DNA of 64,000 nucleotides from Deltaproteobacteria bacterium. GTDB taxonomy: Bacteria; Myxococcota; Kuafuiibacteriia; Kuafuiibacteriales; Kuafuiibacteriaceae. Of the stretch, positions 8,885 to 16,911 are shown piece by piece. The stretch is taken from positions 2,232,001 to 2,296,000 of the forward strand of contig JADJBV010000002.1 of the NCBI GenBank assembly GCA_016703535.1, in the 5' to 3' direction. Made by a program: the position numbers and the translations under genes. Within the stretch, counting starts at the first letter, position 1. The number at the start of each line of letters is the position of its first letter. The notes below the pieces were generated by a model. That model saw only the letters and a program-made list of their open reading frames with translations. It had not been told where the DNA came from and did not search any database.

Positions 8885-10452
8885 CGCCAGGCCGGTGAGC
8901 AGACCCCAACTTCCAGAGGTGGCGTAGAGGAGACCGGCCCGCCGTATAGGTCGTCATCGCCGCCGATCAAGTAGGCCGCGCCGACGCCCAGGGCCAGGCC
9001 ACCGGTGGCGGTGAGGAAGGTGGCGCTGGCCGAGTCGTCTCGGATGCGCCCGAGCAGGCTCAAGGTGACGCCGCTGAAGGCACCCGATCCGAGCACAAAA
9101 CCCACCTTGGCTTCGGGGGCCGGGAGGTTGCGCTGATATTCGGCGTAGACCTCCGGATAGTTCACCTCGAGCAGCCCTCGGGCCAAGGCGCCCAACGAAT
9201 CTTCGCCATCGGCCAACCCCAACAGAAGTTCGGCGACCTGCGGGTGATGAGCGCGGGCCGTCAGGGTCAAAGCCAACGACCGCAGGTCCCGGTCCACGTT
9301 GGGATCGAGGGCCAACGGCAGCGCCGCTTCCACCAAACGCGGAGCCACTTGCGCTTTCCCCCGGAGCACCAAAAGAGCCTCCCGAAGGACCGGGGCTTCT
9401 CGTTCGACCAACACCTCTTCAAGTCGGGCTTCGGCTTCGGGCTCCGGTCGCTTGGCCAAGGCGGTGATCGAAAGTGATCGTACGTCCGAGAAGTTGGCGC
9501 TTCGGCTGAGCGCGATCATCGAATGCAAGCTTTCGCCCCGGGTGCTGGTGGAGAGGTGCTGCAACACGTTCCGGCGCACGTCGGACTCGCGATCGTCGGC
9601 GCCGTGCACCAGCAATAGGACCGCGGCGCTGTCGGTGCTGCTGGCGATCAACTCCAAGGCCGCGAGCCGCACTGATGGGGCCGGATCTTTCGCGGCGATC
9701 TGATCGAGGACGTTGAGCCCCCGTCGAATCGGCCGCAGCTCCGAAAGCAACGCGACCGCGTCCACTCGACTTTGCACCTCGGGGGCGGCCAAAAGTGCGG
9801 CCAGGGCTTGGCTCACCCGCGGTTCGTTGTTGTCTTCTCCCGGGGGCGCCACGTTGGCCTCGGCCTGGGTCGCGTGGGCCAAGGAGGTGTCGGCCAAACG
9901 TGCGGTCGTGGCTGCCGCCCAGGACTCTTGGGTGCGGTGGAGCAGCAAGGATCGGATCGCCGCGGCCCGGAGCGCGGGTGTTCGCTGCGGCTGCGAGGCC
10001 AACGCCGACAGTCGAGCCCGAACCCGAGGCAGGGGCAGGCTCCCCAAGGCCCGGGTCGCGGCGATCACTACTCGCTCTTCCCGATCATCCAAGGCCAAGA
10101 GGAGCTCGTCGGTGTTCGCATAAGCGCCCAACTCGAAGAGACCGTCGATCGCCGCCTCCCTGACGATCGCGCTGCTGGAGGTCAGGCTGCCGCGCAACGT
10201 TGAACGCACCAGGGGGGAGTGGGTTCGACCAAGGGCCCTTAGGATCTCGGCCTGCTCTTCGGGTCGCTTGGCGAAGAGCAGGGCCTCGAGGCCCGGCAAG
10301 ATCGTCCCATCGCCGCAGATCGAACAGCGCTCTTGGCTGCGCGGAATCGCCGGCAACTCTGGGGCGGCGGGGAGGTTGAGCAGCAAGGGCAGGAGGGCAG
10401 CAAAACTCGACACGGCGCCGGCCTTTTCACGGCCCGTGCCAAACCGCCCCAT
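8746..10452 (-). CDS. HEAT-repeat secreted protein, N-terminal part of a split giant gene
   Basis: ATG start at 10452, followed by a basic stretch and a hydrophobic segment (FAALLPLLLNLPAAP) that looks like a signal peptide. A CSICGDG motif follows, then about 400 residues of HEAT-like helical repeats (for example PSVRLAALELIASSTD, ESDVRRNVLQHLS). From about residue 480 the chain changes to the glycine-rich hydrophobic type (GFVLGSGAFSGVTLSLLG, TATGGLALGVGAAYLIGG). After DDDLYGG (about 8944) the frame becomes nonsense-like and the genuine continuation lies in another frame, so residues past ~515 of this ORF are spurious. The undivided protein would be close to 1450 residues. Function unknown. 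Confidence 0.75.
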   Translation of the reverse strand: MGRFGTGREKAGAVSSFAALLPLLLNLPAAPELPAIPRSQERCSICGDGTILPGLEALLFAKRPEEQAEILRALGRTHSPLVRSTLRGSLTSSSAIVREAAIDGLFELGAYANTDELLLALDDREERVVIAATRALGSLPLPRVRARLSALASQPQRTPALRAAAIRSLLLHRTQESWAAATTARLADTSLAHATQAEANVAPPGEDNNEPRVSQALAALLAAPEVQSRVDAVALLSELRPIRRGLNVLDQIAAKDPAPSVRLAALELIASSTDSAAVLLLVHGADDRESDVRRNVLQHLSTSTRGESLHSMIALSRSANFSDVRSLSITALAKRPEPEAEARLEEVLVEREAPVLREALLVLRGKAQVAPRLVEAALPLALDPNVDRDLRSLALTLTARAHHPQVAELLLGLADGEDSLGALARGLLEVNYPEVYAEYQRNLPAPEAKVGFVLGSGAFSGVTLSLLGRIRDDSASATFLTATGGLALGVGAAYLIGGDDDLYGGPVSSTPPLEVGVCSPAWRCRWSSVVKFGPPIRGIWAAPSARPSGPPSARLHSTIGTGPSATRS

Positions 10453-10558
10453 GCAAATTATTTACGACCCATGGGTCGGAAGTGCGTATCCGGGTGCTCT
10501 TTCGGGTCCCCGGTGCGTCGCCGGGTGCGCACCCCGCCGCGGATTCACTCCAAAGTGT

Positions 10559-11197
10559 TCACGAGCCGCCGGGGCCGCCGTCGATCTCACCGCAGGCGAC
10601 CTTGGTCTGCAGGTGATCCATCTTTTCGGCGCTTTGGGGCATCAAGATGATCGCCATGTCCGTCAGTGGGGGCGCGTCCACGTAGTTGTAGGGGACCGAA
10701 GCGCTCAGCTCAGCTTTTCCGCTCGGGCCCACCACCAGGTCGCCGAGGCGCCGTTCACCTTCGCGGACGGTCGCAGATCCGACCCCCTTCGAATCGGTGG
10801 CGTTGGTGTCACGCATCCCGGCGGCCGCGGTGCAGTCCTTGCCGAGGTACACGCCGTAGGTCCCGGCGCTCAGGTTGCTGACCCAGATCTTCATGGTGGC
10901 CGAAGTTTGGGAGCCGTAGAGCTCGACGTTGCCGGTCATGTTCGGAGAGCTGCCGCTTTCGATCGGCCGCAGCTCGGCCCGAGCGAACAAAGACCCGATC
11001 TGGTCCCCATCTCGGAGCGCGGGAATGGTGGCCTTGCTGGCCTTGGGACGGGAGGGGCTGCCTTCTTGGTACGTCTCGGCCCGGGCCGAAGGTGTACGGG
11101 CGTCGGTGGTTTGATCGCCCTTGAACTCACTGCACCCGAGGGTCGCCAAGAGCGCGGCAGAAGAGAGGAGGGTCAGGTTGGTGTATAGGGAACACAT
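10559..11197 (-). CDS. Cu/Zn superoxide dismutase-fold lipoprotein lacking metal ligands
   Basis: 212 residues from the ATG at 11197. A longer frame to 11275 would put basic residues ahead of the signal peptide, so it is rejected. The leader SSAALLATLGC resembles a lipobox. The C-terminal ~130 residues follow the SodC layout: NVELYGS strand, AGTYGVYLGKDC where SodC has G-HxH-x-GDC, then RRLGDLVVG, then ACGEIDGG matching the terminal CGVI strand. The disulfide cysteines are kept, but the copper/zinc histidines are Tyr, Gly or absent. It should be catalytically inactive; a periplasmic or binding role is inferred. The family assignment is by motif order only. Confidence 0.65.
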   Translation of the reverse strand: MCSLYTNLTLLSSAALLATLGCSEFKGDQTTDARTPSARAETYQEGSPSRPKASKATIPALRDGDQIGSLFARAELRPIESGSSPNMTGNVELYGSQTSATMKIWVSNLSAGTYGVYLGKDCTAAAGMRDTNATDSKGVGSATVREGERRLGDLVVGPSGKAELSASVPYNYVDAPPLTDMAIILMPQSAEKMDHLQTKVACGEIDGGPGGS

Positions 11198-11339
11198 GAC
11201 GCCTGCATGAGCACGGCACGTGCCACTGCTCTTGGGCTTCTTTTCTCGGTGAACTGAGCTCGGGGCCCGGGGCATCTTGGGACCCCGGCCTCTCCGCGGG
11301 GCAACTCGGGGCGCTGCGCCGGGAGAGCGGAAGCGGGCT

Positions 11340-12224
11340 TCACTCGGCGGCGAACGCTTGGCGCTTTCGTTCGATCAGTCGCCAGATCATCGGGGTGAAG
11401 ATCAGCTGCATCGCCAGCTCCATCTTCCCGCCGGGGCACACCATGGTGTTGGCCCGGGACATGAACGAACCGCTCAACATCGACAACAGGTATGGGAAGT
11501 CGATGCCCCGTGGGTTGCGGAAGCGGATCACCAACATCGACTCGTCGGCGGTCGGGATGGTCCGGGAGATGAAGGGGTTGGAGGTGTCCACGATCGGCAC
11601 CCGCTGGAAGTTGACGTGGGTTTCGGAGAACTGGGGGACGATATACTTAATGTAGTCCGGCATCCGTCGCAGCACGGTGTCGGTCACGGCCTCGGTGCTG
11701 TAACCCCGGGAGGTTTTGTCGCGATGGAGTTTCTGGATCCACTCCAGGTTGATCACCGGCACGACGCCGACCAGCAGATCCGGGTGGCGAGCGACGTTGA
11801 TCGGATCCGCCACCACCCCTCCGTGGAGACCTTCGTAGAACAACAGGTCCGTGCCGGCCGGCAGGTCCGCCCACTCGGTGAAGGTGCCGGGTTCTTGTTG
11901 GTAAGGGGCGGCCTCGGCCTGGTCGTGGAGGTACTTGCGGATCCGCCCTGAACCTGAGCTGCCGTACTTCTCGAAGAGTGCCTCTAGATCCTCGAAGAGG
12001 TTGGACTCGGGGCTGAAGTGGCTGAAGTGTTGGTTGCCCTTGGCGATCTCCTCCGCCATGCGCTTTCGCATCTGCTGCCGGTCGTAGCGATGGAACGAGT
12101 CACCCTCTACGAAGGCAGCCACCACCCCTTCCCGGCGGAAGATCTCCGAGAAGGTGCGGGTCACCGAGGTGGTGCCGGCGCCAGAAGAACCGGTGATGGC
12201 GATGATCGGGTGTTTGGTAGACAT
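11340..12224 (-). CDS. cbbP: Phosphoribulokinase
   Basis: 294 residues. Phosphorylates ribulose-5-phosphate with ATP to ribulose-1,5-bisphosphate, the RuBisCO substrate. The start is MSTKHPIIAITGSSGAGTTSV, with the class I P-loop at residues ~12-20, an EGDSFHRYDR substrate loop and DLLFYEGLHGGV. Length and motifs fit the proteobacterial (octameric, class I) enzyme. The ATG overlaps the cbbF stop by one base (TGATG), indicating translational coupling. The open frame continues to 13055 upstream, but that part is a shadow of cbbF. It is the last gene of the cbb operon. Confidence 0.95.
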   Translation of the reverse strand: MSTKHPIIAITGSSGAGTTSVTRTFSEIFRREGVVAAFVEGDSFHRYDRQQMRKRMAEEIAKGNQHFSHFSPESNLFEDLEALFEKYGSSGSGRIRKYLHDQAEAAPYQQEPGTFTEWADLPAGTDLLFYEGLHGGVVADPINVARHPDLLVGVVPVINLEWIQKLHRDKTSRGYSTEAVTDTVLRRMPDYIKYIVPQFSETHVNFQRVPIVDTSNPFISRTIPTADESMLVIRFRNPRGIDFPYLLSMLSGSFMSRANTMVCPGGKMELAMQLIFTPMIWRLIERKRQAFAAE

Positions 12225-13300
12225 CAGGTCGGACCTGGATCCTTGAACAAGCCGCGGGTCCCGAAGAGGGGCGCTTCGTACTCTTTTTGGTTGTGGTCTC
12301 GGTGGTACCGCACCAGACGCTCGACCTCCTCCCGGGCACCGAAGATCACCCCCGCCCGTTGGTGCAGGTCGGTAGGGGTCAGCTCCAGCAAGCGATGGCT
12401 CCCGGTGCTGCAGAGCCCCGCGGCCTGTTCGATGACGAAGGCGATCGGGTTGAGCTCGTAGAGCAGGCGGAGCCGCCCCGCTTGAGGGGGCTGACGCGAG
12501 TCTCGGGGATACAAGTAGACGCCGCCCCGCAGCAGGATCCGGTGGGCTTCGGCCACCAGGCACCCCATCCAACGCATCGAAAAATCTCGGCCGCGAGGGC
12601 CATCTTTGCCGGCCACACACTCGTCGACGTAGAGCTTTACGGCGGGCTCCCAGAAGCGGCGATTGGAGGCGTTGATCGCGAAGTCGCTGGTGGTCGCTGG
12701 GATCTGGAGGTTCGGGTGGGTCAACAAGAACTCGCCGACCCCCGGGTCCAGGGTGAAGCCGAACACGCCGCGGCCCACGGTCAGCACCAACATGGTCGAG
12801 GGCCCGTAGATCGCGTAACCGGCGCAGACCTGCTCCGTCCCCGGCTGGAGAAAGTCCCGGGTGATCGCGTCTTCGCCCGGCCTGGGGGCCCGCAGGATGG
12901 AGAAGATGCTCCCCACTGAAAAGTTGAGATCGCTGATGGCCGACCCGTCCAGCGGATCGAACAACAACAGATATTTTCCTTTGGGGAGTTCGGCTGGGAT
13001 CGGGATGACCTCTTGCGTTTCTTCGGAGGCCATCCCGGCCAAGCGGCCGCCCCACTCATTCACCCGCACGAAGATCTCTTGGGTCTCCTGGTCCAGCTGG
13101 TGTTGCTTTTCGCCCTGGGGGTTGACGGCCTCGGTGTACCCGGCACGACCCGAGAGGGTGCCGCGGCGCAGGAGCTGACTGATGCCTTTGCAGGCGAGGG
13201 CGACGTCGAGGATCAGGGCGTTCAGTTCTCCGGTCGCCTGGGGATGGCGACGACGTTCCTCGATCAAGAACTGGGTGAGGGTGCGCCTACGGCTCATCAT
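12224..13300 (-). CDS. cbbF: Fructose-1,6-bisphosphatase, class I
   Basis: 358 residues, slightly longer than the usual ~335. Hydrolyses fructose-1,6-bisphosphate in the regenerative Calvin cycle (and gluconeogenesis; the family may also act on sedoheptulose bisphosphate). Key motifs are EETQEVIPI, then FDPLDGSAISDLNFSVGSIFSI, which supplies the metal-binding Asp residues and the class I signature, and later GVYLYPRDSR and LYELNPIAFVIEQAAG. Two adjacent ATGs (13300 and 13297) are possible starts, the first overlapping the cbbZ stop as ATGA. Its place between cbbZ and cbbP makes an autotrophic role most likely. Confidence 0.95.
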   Translation of the reverse strand: MMSRRRTLTQFLIEERRRHPQATGELNALILDVALACKGISQLLRRGTLSGRAGYTEAVNPQGEKQHQLDQETQEIFVRVNEWGGRLAGMASEETQEVIPIPAELPKGKYLLLFDPLDGSAISDLNFSVGSIFSILRAPRPGEDAITRDFLQPGTEQVCAGYAIYGPSTMLVLTVGRGVFGFTLDPGVGEFLLTHPNLQIPATTSDFAINASNRRFWEPAVKLYVDECVAGKDGPRGRDFSMRWMGCLVAEAHRILLRGGVYLYPRDSRQPPQAGRLRLLYELNPIAFVIEQAAGLCSTGSHRLLELTPTDLHQRAGVIFGAREEVERLVRYHRDHNQKEYEAPLFGTRGLFKDPGPT

Positions 13301-13989
13301 GAATTGGCCTGCATTTTCAGTTCGGTGAGCTCGGTGATCGCGGTGATGACCCCGTCGGGCTCACACCCGCGGATCACGTCTTCGGCGCCATAACCATAGG
13401 TGGCGCCCACCACCCGACACCCGGCGGCCCGGGCGGCCTCGATGTCCTGACGGGAGTCGCCGACCAACAACAACTCGGAGGCCCGCAGCCCCAGGTGACG
13501 ACACAAGTCCTGGATCATCGCCGGTGAAGGCTTGCGGTCTAGGCTCGAGGTGGCGCAAAGGAAACGGCCAAAATATTCGGCCAGCCCGGCCCGGTTGAGG
13601 AGGGGGATCGAAAATCGGATCGGCTTGTTGGTGATCACCGCCAGGAAGTGGCCCGAGCTCGAGAGGGCCCGGAGGGTCTCGGGGACCCCAGGATAGACCC
13701 GGCTCTCCGCGAAGACCTGGGTCGCGTATTTGGCGTTGAATTGGTCCATGGCCAACTCAAAGACGTCGGCGCTCGGCGGGTGCCCGAGGGACTTGGTGAC
13801 GGCGCGTCGCACCAACATCTCGGTCCCATCCCCGACCATCTGCACCACCTCGGCGATGGGGAGCGTCGAGAGGCCCAAGGAGTTGAGCATCTTGTTCACC
13901 GCACCCGCCAAGTCGGGGGCAGTATCCACCAGCGTGCCGTCCAGATCGAGCGCCACCACCTTCACTTGGTCCAGCATGCGATCGCTCAT
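13297..13989 (-). CDS. cbbZ: Phosphoglycolate phosphatase (HAD superfamily)
   Basis: 230 residues. Dephosphorylates 2-phosphoglycolate, the toxic product of RuBisCO oxygenation. The HAD motifs are in order: LDLDGTLVDTAPDL at ~14-27 (nucleophile and acid Asp), AVITNKP at ~119 and GDSRQDIEAARAAG at ~177. The Gph-type cap begins AVNKML. The start overlaps the cbbX stop and the stop overlaps the cbbF start (both ATGA). Position within the cbb operon favours CbbZ over a general HAD phosphatase. Confidence 0.92.
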   Translation of the reverse strand: MSDRMLDQVKVVALDLDGTLVDTAPDLAGAVNKMLNSLGLSTLPIAEVVQMVGDGTEMLVRRAVTKSLGHPPSADVFELAMDQFNAKYATQVFAESRVYPGVPETLRALSSSGHFLAVITNKPIRFSIPLLNRAGLAEYFGRFLCATSSLDRKPSPAMIQDLCRHLGLRASELLLVGDSRQDIEAARAAGCRVVGATYGYGAEDVIRGCEPDGVITAITELTELKMQANS

Positions 13990-14918
13990 GGCTCACCTCC
14001 TGGTCCGGGTCGTTGGAAGACGCGGCTGGCCCTCAGATCCGAGGCCTCCAGCGTCGCCAACATCTCTTTGCTCAGCGGGTGTGCTCGGCCCTCGAAGAGC
14101 CGATTGGCTTGTCGCAGTCGGGCTCGATCGAGGGCGTTCCTGATCGATCGGGCGTTGGCGAAGTTGGGTTGGGTCCGTCGCAGCGGGATGTACTCGGCCA
14201 GGGCCAACTCGGCCTCTGGGCTCAAGCGGTACTGCATCTGGGCCAACATCCGACCGGCGATCGTGTACAGCTCCGCGTCGCTGTAGTCGGGGAACTCGAG
14301 GTTGTGGGCGACTCGGGAGGCGAGGCCCGGGTTCGAAGAGAAGAACTGGACCATCCGATCCGGATAACCGGCGAAGATCACCACCAGCTCCTCTCGATGG
14401 TTCTCCATCGCCTGCAGCAAGATCTCGATCGCCTCTTGACCGTAGTCCCGCTCGTTCTCCGGTCGATAGAGGTAGTAGGCCTCGTCGATGAAGAGCATGC
14501 CCCCCATGGCCCTCTTCAAGACCTCTTTGGTCTTAGGGGCGGTGTGCCCGATGTATTGGCCCACCAGGTCGTCCCGAGTGACCGACACCAGGTGGCCCTT
14601 TTGCACGTAGCCGAGCCCCTTGAGGATCGCCGCCATCCGCAAGGCCACCGTGGTCTTGCCCGTGCCAGGGTTGCCGGTGAAGCTCATGTGGAGGGGCGGT
14701 GGGCCGGCCGACATGCCCACTTGCCGACGGAGTTTCTCCACCAAAAGTAGGGCCGCGATCTCTTTGACCCGAGTCTTGACTGGCACCAGGCCCACCAGCT
14801 CGTCGTTCAACGACGCGACCGCCTCCCCGACCTTGGAGCTGCGATAGAGCGCGTCCAGGTCCAGGGACGGAGCTTCCGCCGTCTCCGTCGGTGCCGGGGT
14901 GTGGAGCGGCCCGCTCAT
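13986..14918 (-). CDS. cbbX: Red-type RuBisCO activase CbbX (AAA+)
   Basis: 310 residues. An AAA+ hexameric remodeller that pulls inhibitory sugar phosphates from red-type RuBisCO by engaging the CbbL C-terminus. Walker A is GNPGTGKTT (83-91), Walker B MLFIDEAYYL and sensor region VIFAGYPDRM. The GLVPVKTRVKEIAALLLVEK segment before Walker A is characteristic of CbbX. The stretch YVQKGHLVSVTRDDLVGQYIGHTAPK holds the pore-loop region. It begins 7 bases after the cbbS stop, and its presence agrees with the red-type CbbL. Confidence 0.95.
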   Translation of the reverse strand: MSGPLHTPAPTETAEAPSLDLDALYRSSKVGEAVASLNDELVGLVPVKTRVKEIAALLLVEKLRRQVGMSAGPPPLHMSFTGNPGTGKTTVALRMAAILKGLGYVQKGHLVSVTRDDLVGQYIGHTAPKTKEVLKRAMGGMLFIDEAYYLYRPENERDYGQEAIEILLQAMENHREELVVIFAGYPDRMVQFFSSNPGLASRVAHNLEFPDYSDAELYTIAGRMLAQMQYRLSPEAELALAEYIPLRRTQPNFANARSIRNALDRARLRQANRLFEGRAHPLSKEMLATLEASDLRASRVFQRPGPGGEP

Positions 14919-14924
14919 CGGAAC

Positions 14925-15341
14925 CTAATACCGCTCACCTTCGGGGTTGTCGGTCCCGTAGGCTTGGGTGGTGTAGCTCAGGTTGCGCCCGCCGCCTTCG
15001 GTGCGGGTCAGCCGGAAGCCCGGCTCCTTTTGGGGGCGATTGACGATGAAGGAAAGCCGCAGCGACTCCCAGCCCGCCGTCGAGTCGAAGGCGTTCACCT
15101 TGAGGTAGTGGTTGGGCCAGGTCTTGCGGCAGCTCTCCAGCGCCACCATCACCTTGGCCGCGTCCTTTTGGTCGAACATCGGCTGACCAAACATCTCCCA
15201 GTAGGTGTTCCGGGGATGGGGATCGTCGGTGTACTCCAAGGAGACGGCCCAACCCTTGCTCAAGGCGTATTCGATCTGGCCTTGAATTTGGGCGTCGGTG
15301 AGGTCCGGCAAAAAAGAGAAGGTGCCTTGAGTGATTCGCAT
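14925..15341 (-). CDS. cbbS: RuBisCO small subunit, red-type form I
   Basis: 138 residues (MRITQGTFSFLPDLTDAQI...). Pairs with CbbL as the L8S8 enzyme. It has GWAVSLEYTDDPHPRNTYWEMFG, typical of form IC/ID small subunits, and a C-terminal extension (EPGFRLTRTEGGGRNLSYTT to the end) matching the beta-hairpin that fills the central solvent channel in red-type enzymes. It lies 11 bases after the cbbL stop, as in proteobacterial cbb operons. Confidence 0.96.
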   Translation of the reverse strand: MRITQGTFSFLPDLTDAQIQGQIEYALSKGWAVSLEYTDDPHPRNTYWEMFGQPMFDQKDAAKVMVALESCRKTWPNHYLKVNAFDSTAGWESLRLSFIVNRPQKEPGFRLTRTEGGGRNLSYTTQAYGTDNPEGERY

Positions 15342-15352
15342 GGTTGGGCTCC

Positions 15353-16825
15353 TCAGCCGACGTTCGGCGTCGCCACCACGTCGGGGGTGTCGGTGGACGC
15401 GTAGTTGAAGGTGATGTCACCCCAGGTGTTGATGGCCGCCTTGAGCGGGGCGCAGTGGCGGGCCGCCGCCGCCAAGATCGCTGGGCCTTCGTTCCAGATG
15501 TCTCGGCCTTCGTTGCGGGCCAGGACCATCGCCTCCAGGGCGACCCGGTTGGCGGTGGCGCCGGCCGCGATCCCATCGGGGTGGCCGATGGTGCCGCCGC
15601 CAAACTGCAGGACCACGTCTTCACCCAGGTAGTGCAGGAGCTGATGCATTTGGCCGGCGTGGATCCCGCCCGAGGCCACCGGCATCACCTTTCGTAAGGA
15701 GGCCCAGTTCTGTTCGAAGAAGATCCCGCGCTGCAGATCGACCTCGTTCTTGTCCTCCCGCAGCACGTTGTAGAAGCCCTGGACCATGTTCGGGTCGCCC
15801 TCGAGTTTGCCCACCACCGTACCTGCGTGGATGTGATCGACCCCGGCCAAACGCATCCACTTGGAGATCACTCGGAAGGAGATGCCGTGGCTCTTTTGCC
15901 GGGTGTAGGTGCCGTGGCCGGCCCGGTGCAGGTGCAGGATGAGGTCGTTCTTGCGAGCGAAGTTGGCCATCGACTGGATCGCGGTGTAGCCGATGACCAG
16001 ATCAATCATGATAATCGCGCTGCCCAACTCTTTGGCGAAGGTCGCCCGCTCGTACATGTCCTCCATGGTGGCGGCGGTGACGTTGAGGTAGTGGCCCTTC
16101 ACTTCACCGGTGGCGGCTTGGGCCCGGTTGACCGCCTCCATGCAGTACAAGAAGCGATCGCGCCAATGCATGAAGGGCTGGCTGTTGATGTTTTCGTCGT
16201 CCTTCACGAAGTCGAGACCACCCCGTAGGGCCTCGTAGACTACCCGGCCGTAGTTTTTTCCCGAGAGTCCAAGTTTGGGTTTGGTGGTGGCGCCGAGGAG
16301 CGGACGTCCGAACTTGTCGAGGCGCTCCCGCTCCACCACGATGCCGGTCGCCGGACCCGGGAAGGTCTTTACGTAGGCGACCGGGAGCCGCATGTCCTCC
16401 AGGCGCAGGGCCTTCAGCGCCTTGAAGCCGAAGACGTTGCCGATGATCGAGGCGGTGAGGTTGGCGATCGATCCCGGTTCGAAGAGATCCAGATCGTAGG
16501 CGATGTACGCGAAGTACTGCTCCGGGTTGCCGGGGACCGGATCCACTCGGTAGGCCTTGGCCCGGTATTTTTCACAGGCGGTGAGGCGATCGGTCCAGAC
16601 CACGGTCCAGGTGGCGGTGGAGGACTCACCGGCCACGGCGGCGGCCGCCTCTTCCGGATCGACCCCTTCCTGCGGGGTGATGCGAAACAGGCACAACACG
16701 TCGGTGTCCTTGGGGACGTAGTCCGGCTCCCAGTAGCCCATCTGGGTGTACTTGAGGACCCCCGAGGCATACCGCTTCGACGCGTCGTTGATGGTGCCGG
16801 GCTTGCCGCCGTGGGTCTCGGACAT
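15353..16825 (-). CDS. cbbL: RuBisCO large subunit, form I red-type (IC-like)
   Basis: 490 residues from the ATG at 16825. Carboxylates ribulose-1,5-bisphosphate. Catalytic features: TKPKLGLSGKNYG with lysines 182/184, the carbamylation motif GGLDFVKDDE with K208, D210 and E211, HLHRAGHGTYTRQ, loop 6 GTVVGKLEGDP and GGGTIGHPDGIAAGATANR. The sequence is close to the form IC enzymes of proteobacteria. An upstream in-frame ATG at 16885 would leave only 26 bases before cbbR and add 20 atypical residues, so the shorter form is preferred. First gene of the operon; no pseudogene signs. Confidence 0.97.
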   Translation of the reverse strand: MSETHGGKPGTINDASKRYASGVLKYTQMGYWEPDYVPKDTDVLCLFRITPQEGVDPEEAAAAVAGESSTATWTVVWTDRLTACEKYRAKAYRVDPVPGNPEQYFAYIAYDLDLFEPGSIANLTASIIGNVFGFKALKALRLEDMRLPVAYVKTFPGPATGIVVERERLDKFGRPLLGATTKPKLGLSGKNYGRVVYEALRGGLDFVKDDENINSQPFMHWRDRFLYCMEAVNRAQAATGEVKGHYLNVTAATMEDMYERATFAKELGSAIIMIDLVIGYTAIQSMANFARKNDLILHLHRAGHGTYTRQKSHGISFRVISKWMRLAGVDHIHAGTVVGKLEGDPNMVQGFYNVLREDKNEVDLQRGIFFEQNWASLRKVMPVASGGIHAGQMHQLLHYLGEDVVLQFGGGTIGHPDGIAAGATANRVALEAMVLARNEGRDIWNEGPAILAAAARHCAPLKAAINTWGDITFNYASTDTPDVVATPNVG

Positions 16826-16911
16826 GTCCAGGCTTTGGCACGTCGCCTGGTATACGGTCCAATCACTTCTATGGGCGACAGACATAAGCTGGAGCTGATA
16901 TTGTCTCAGCC
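16826..16911. promoter_or_regulatory. cbbL-cbbR divergent control region
   Basis: 86 bases between the cbbL and cbbR starts must carry both promoters. LysR-type CbbR proteins normally bind such gaps. An inverted repeat AGCT-N2-AGCT lies at 16887-16896 inside an A/T-richer stretch (ATAAGCTGGAGCTGATAT). I could not identify a clean T-N11-A motif or convincing -35/-10 pairs, so the operator assignment is positional only. Confidence 0.45.

Noticed and set aside
10523..10534. Palindrome GGGTGCGCACCC as a terminator or operator
   Set aside because: Short, no T-tract, and expected in GC-rich DNA; no context supports a role.
12225..13055. N-terminal extension of the phosphoribulokinase frame
   Set aside because: It lies antisense-like in a shifted frame of cbbF, is Arg/Pro-rich and has no domain; the MSTKHP start gives the normal length.
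16826..16885. ATG at 16885 as the cbbL start
   Set aside because: It leaves 26 bases to cbbR and adds residues unlike form I RuBisCO; 16825 gives a normal 490-residue protein.
16826..16911. CbbR T-N11-A binding motif
   Set aside because: No site with the right spacing could be found in the gap; only the positional argument remains.
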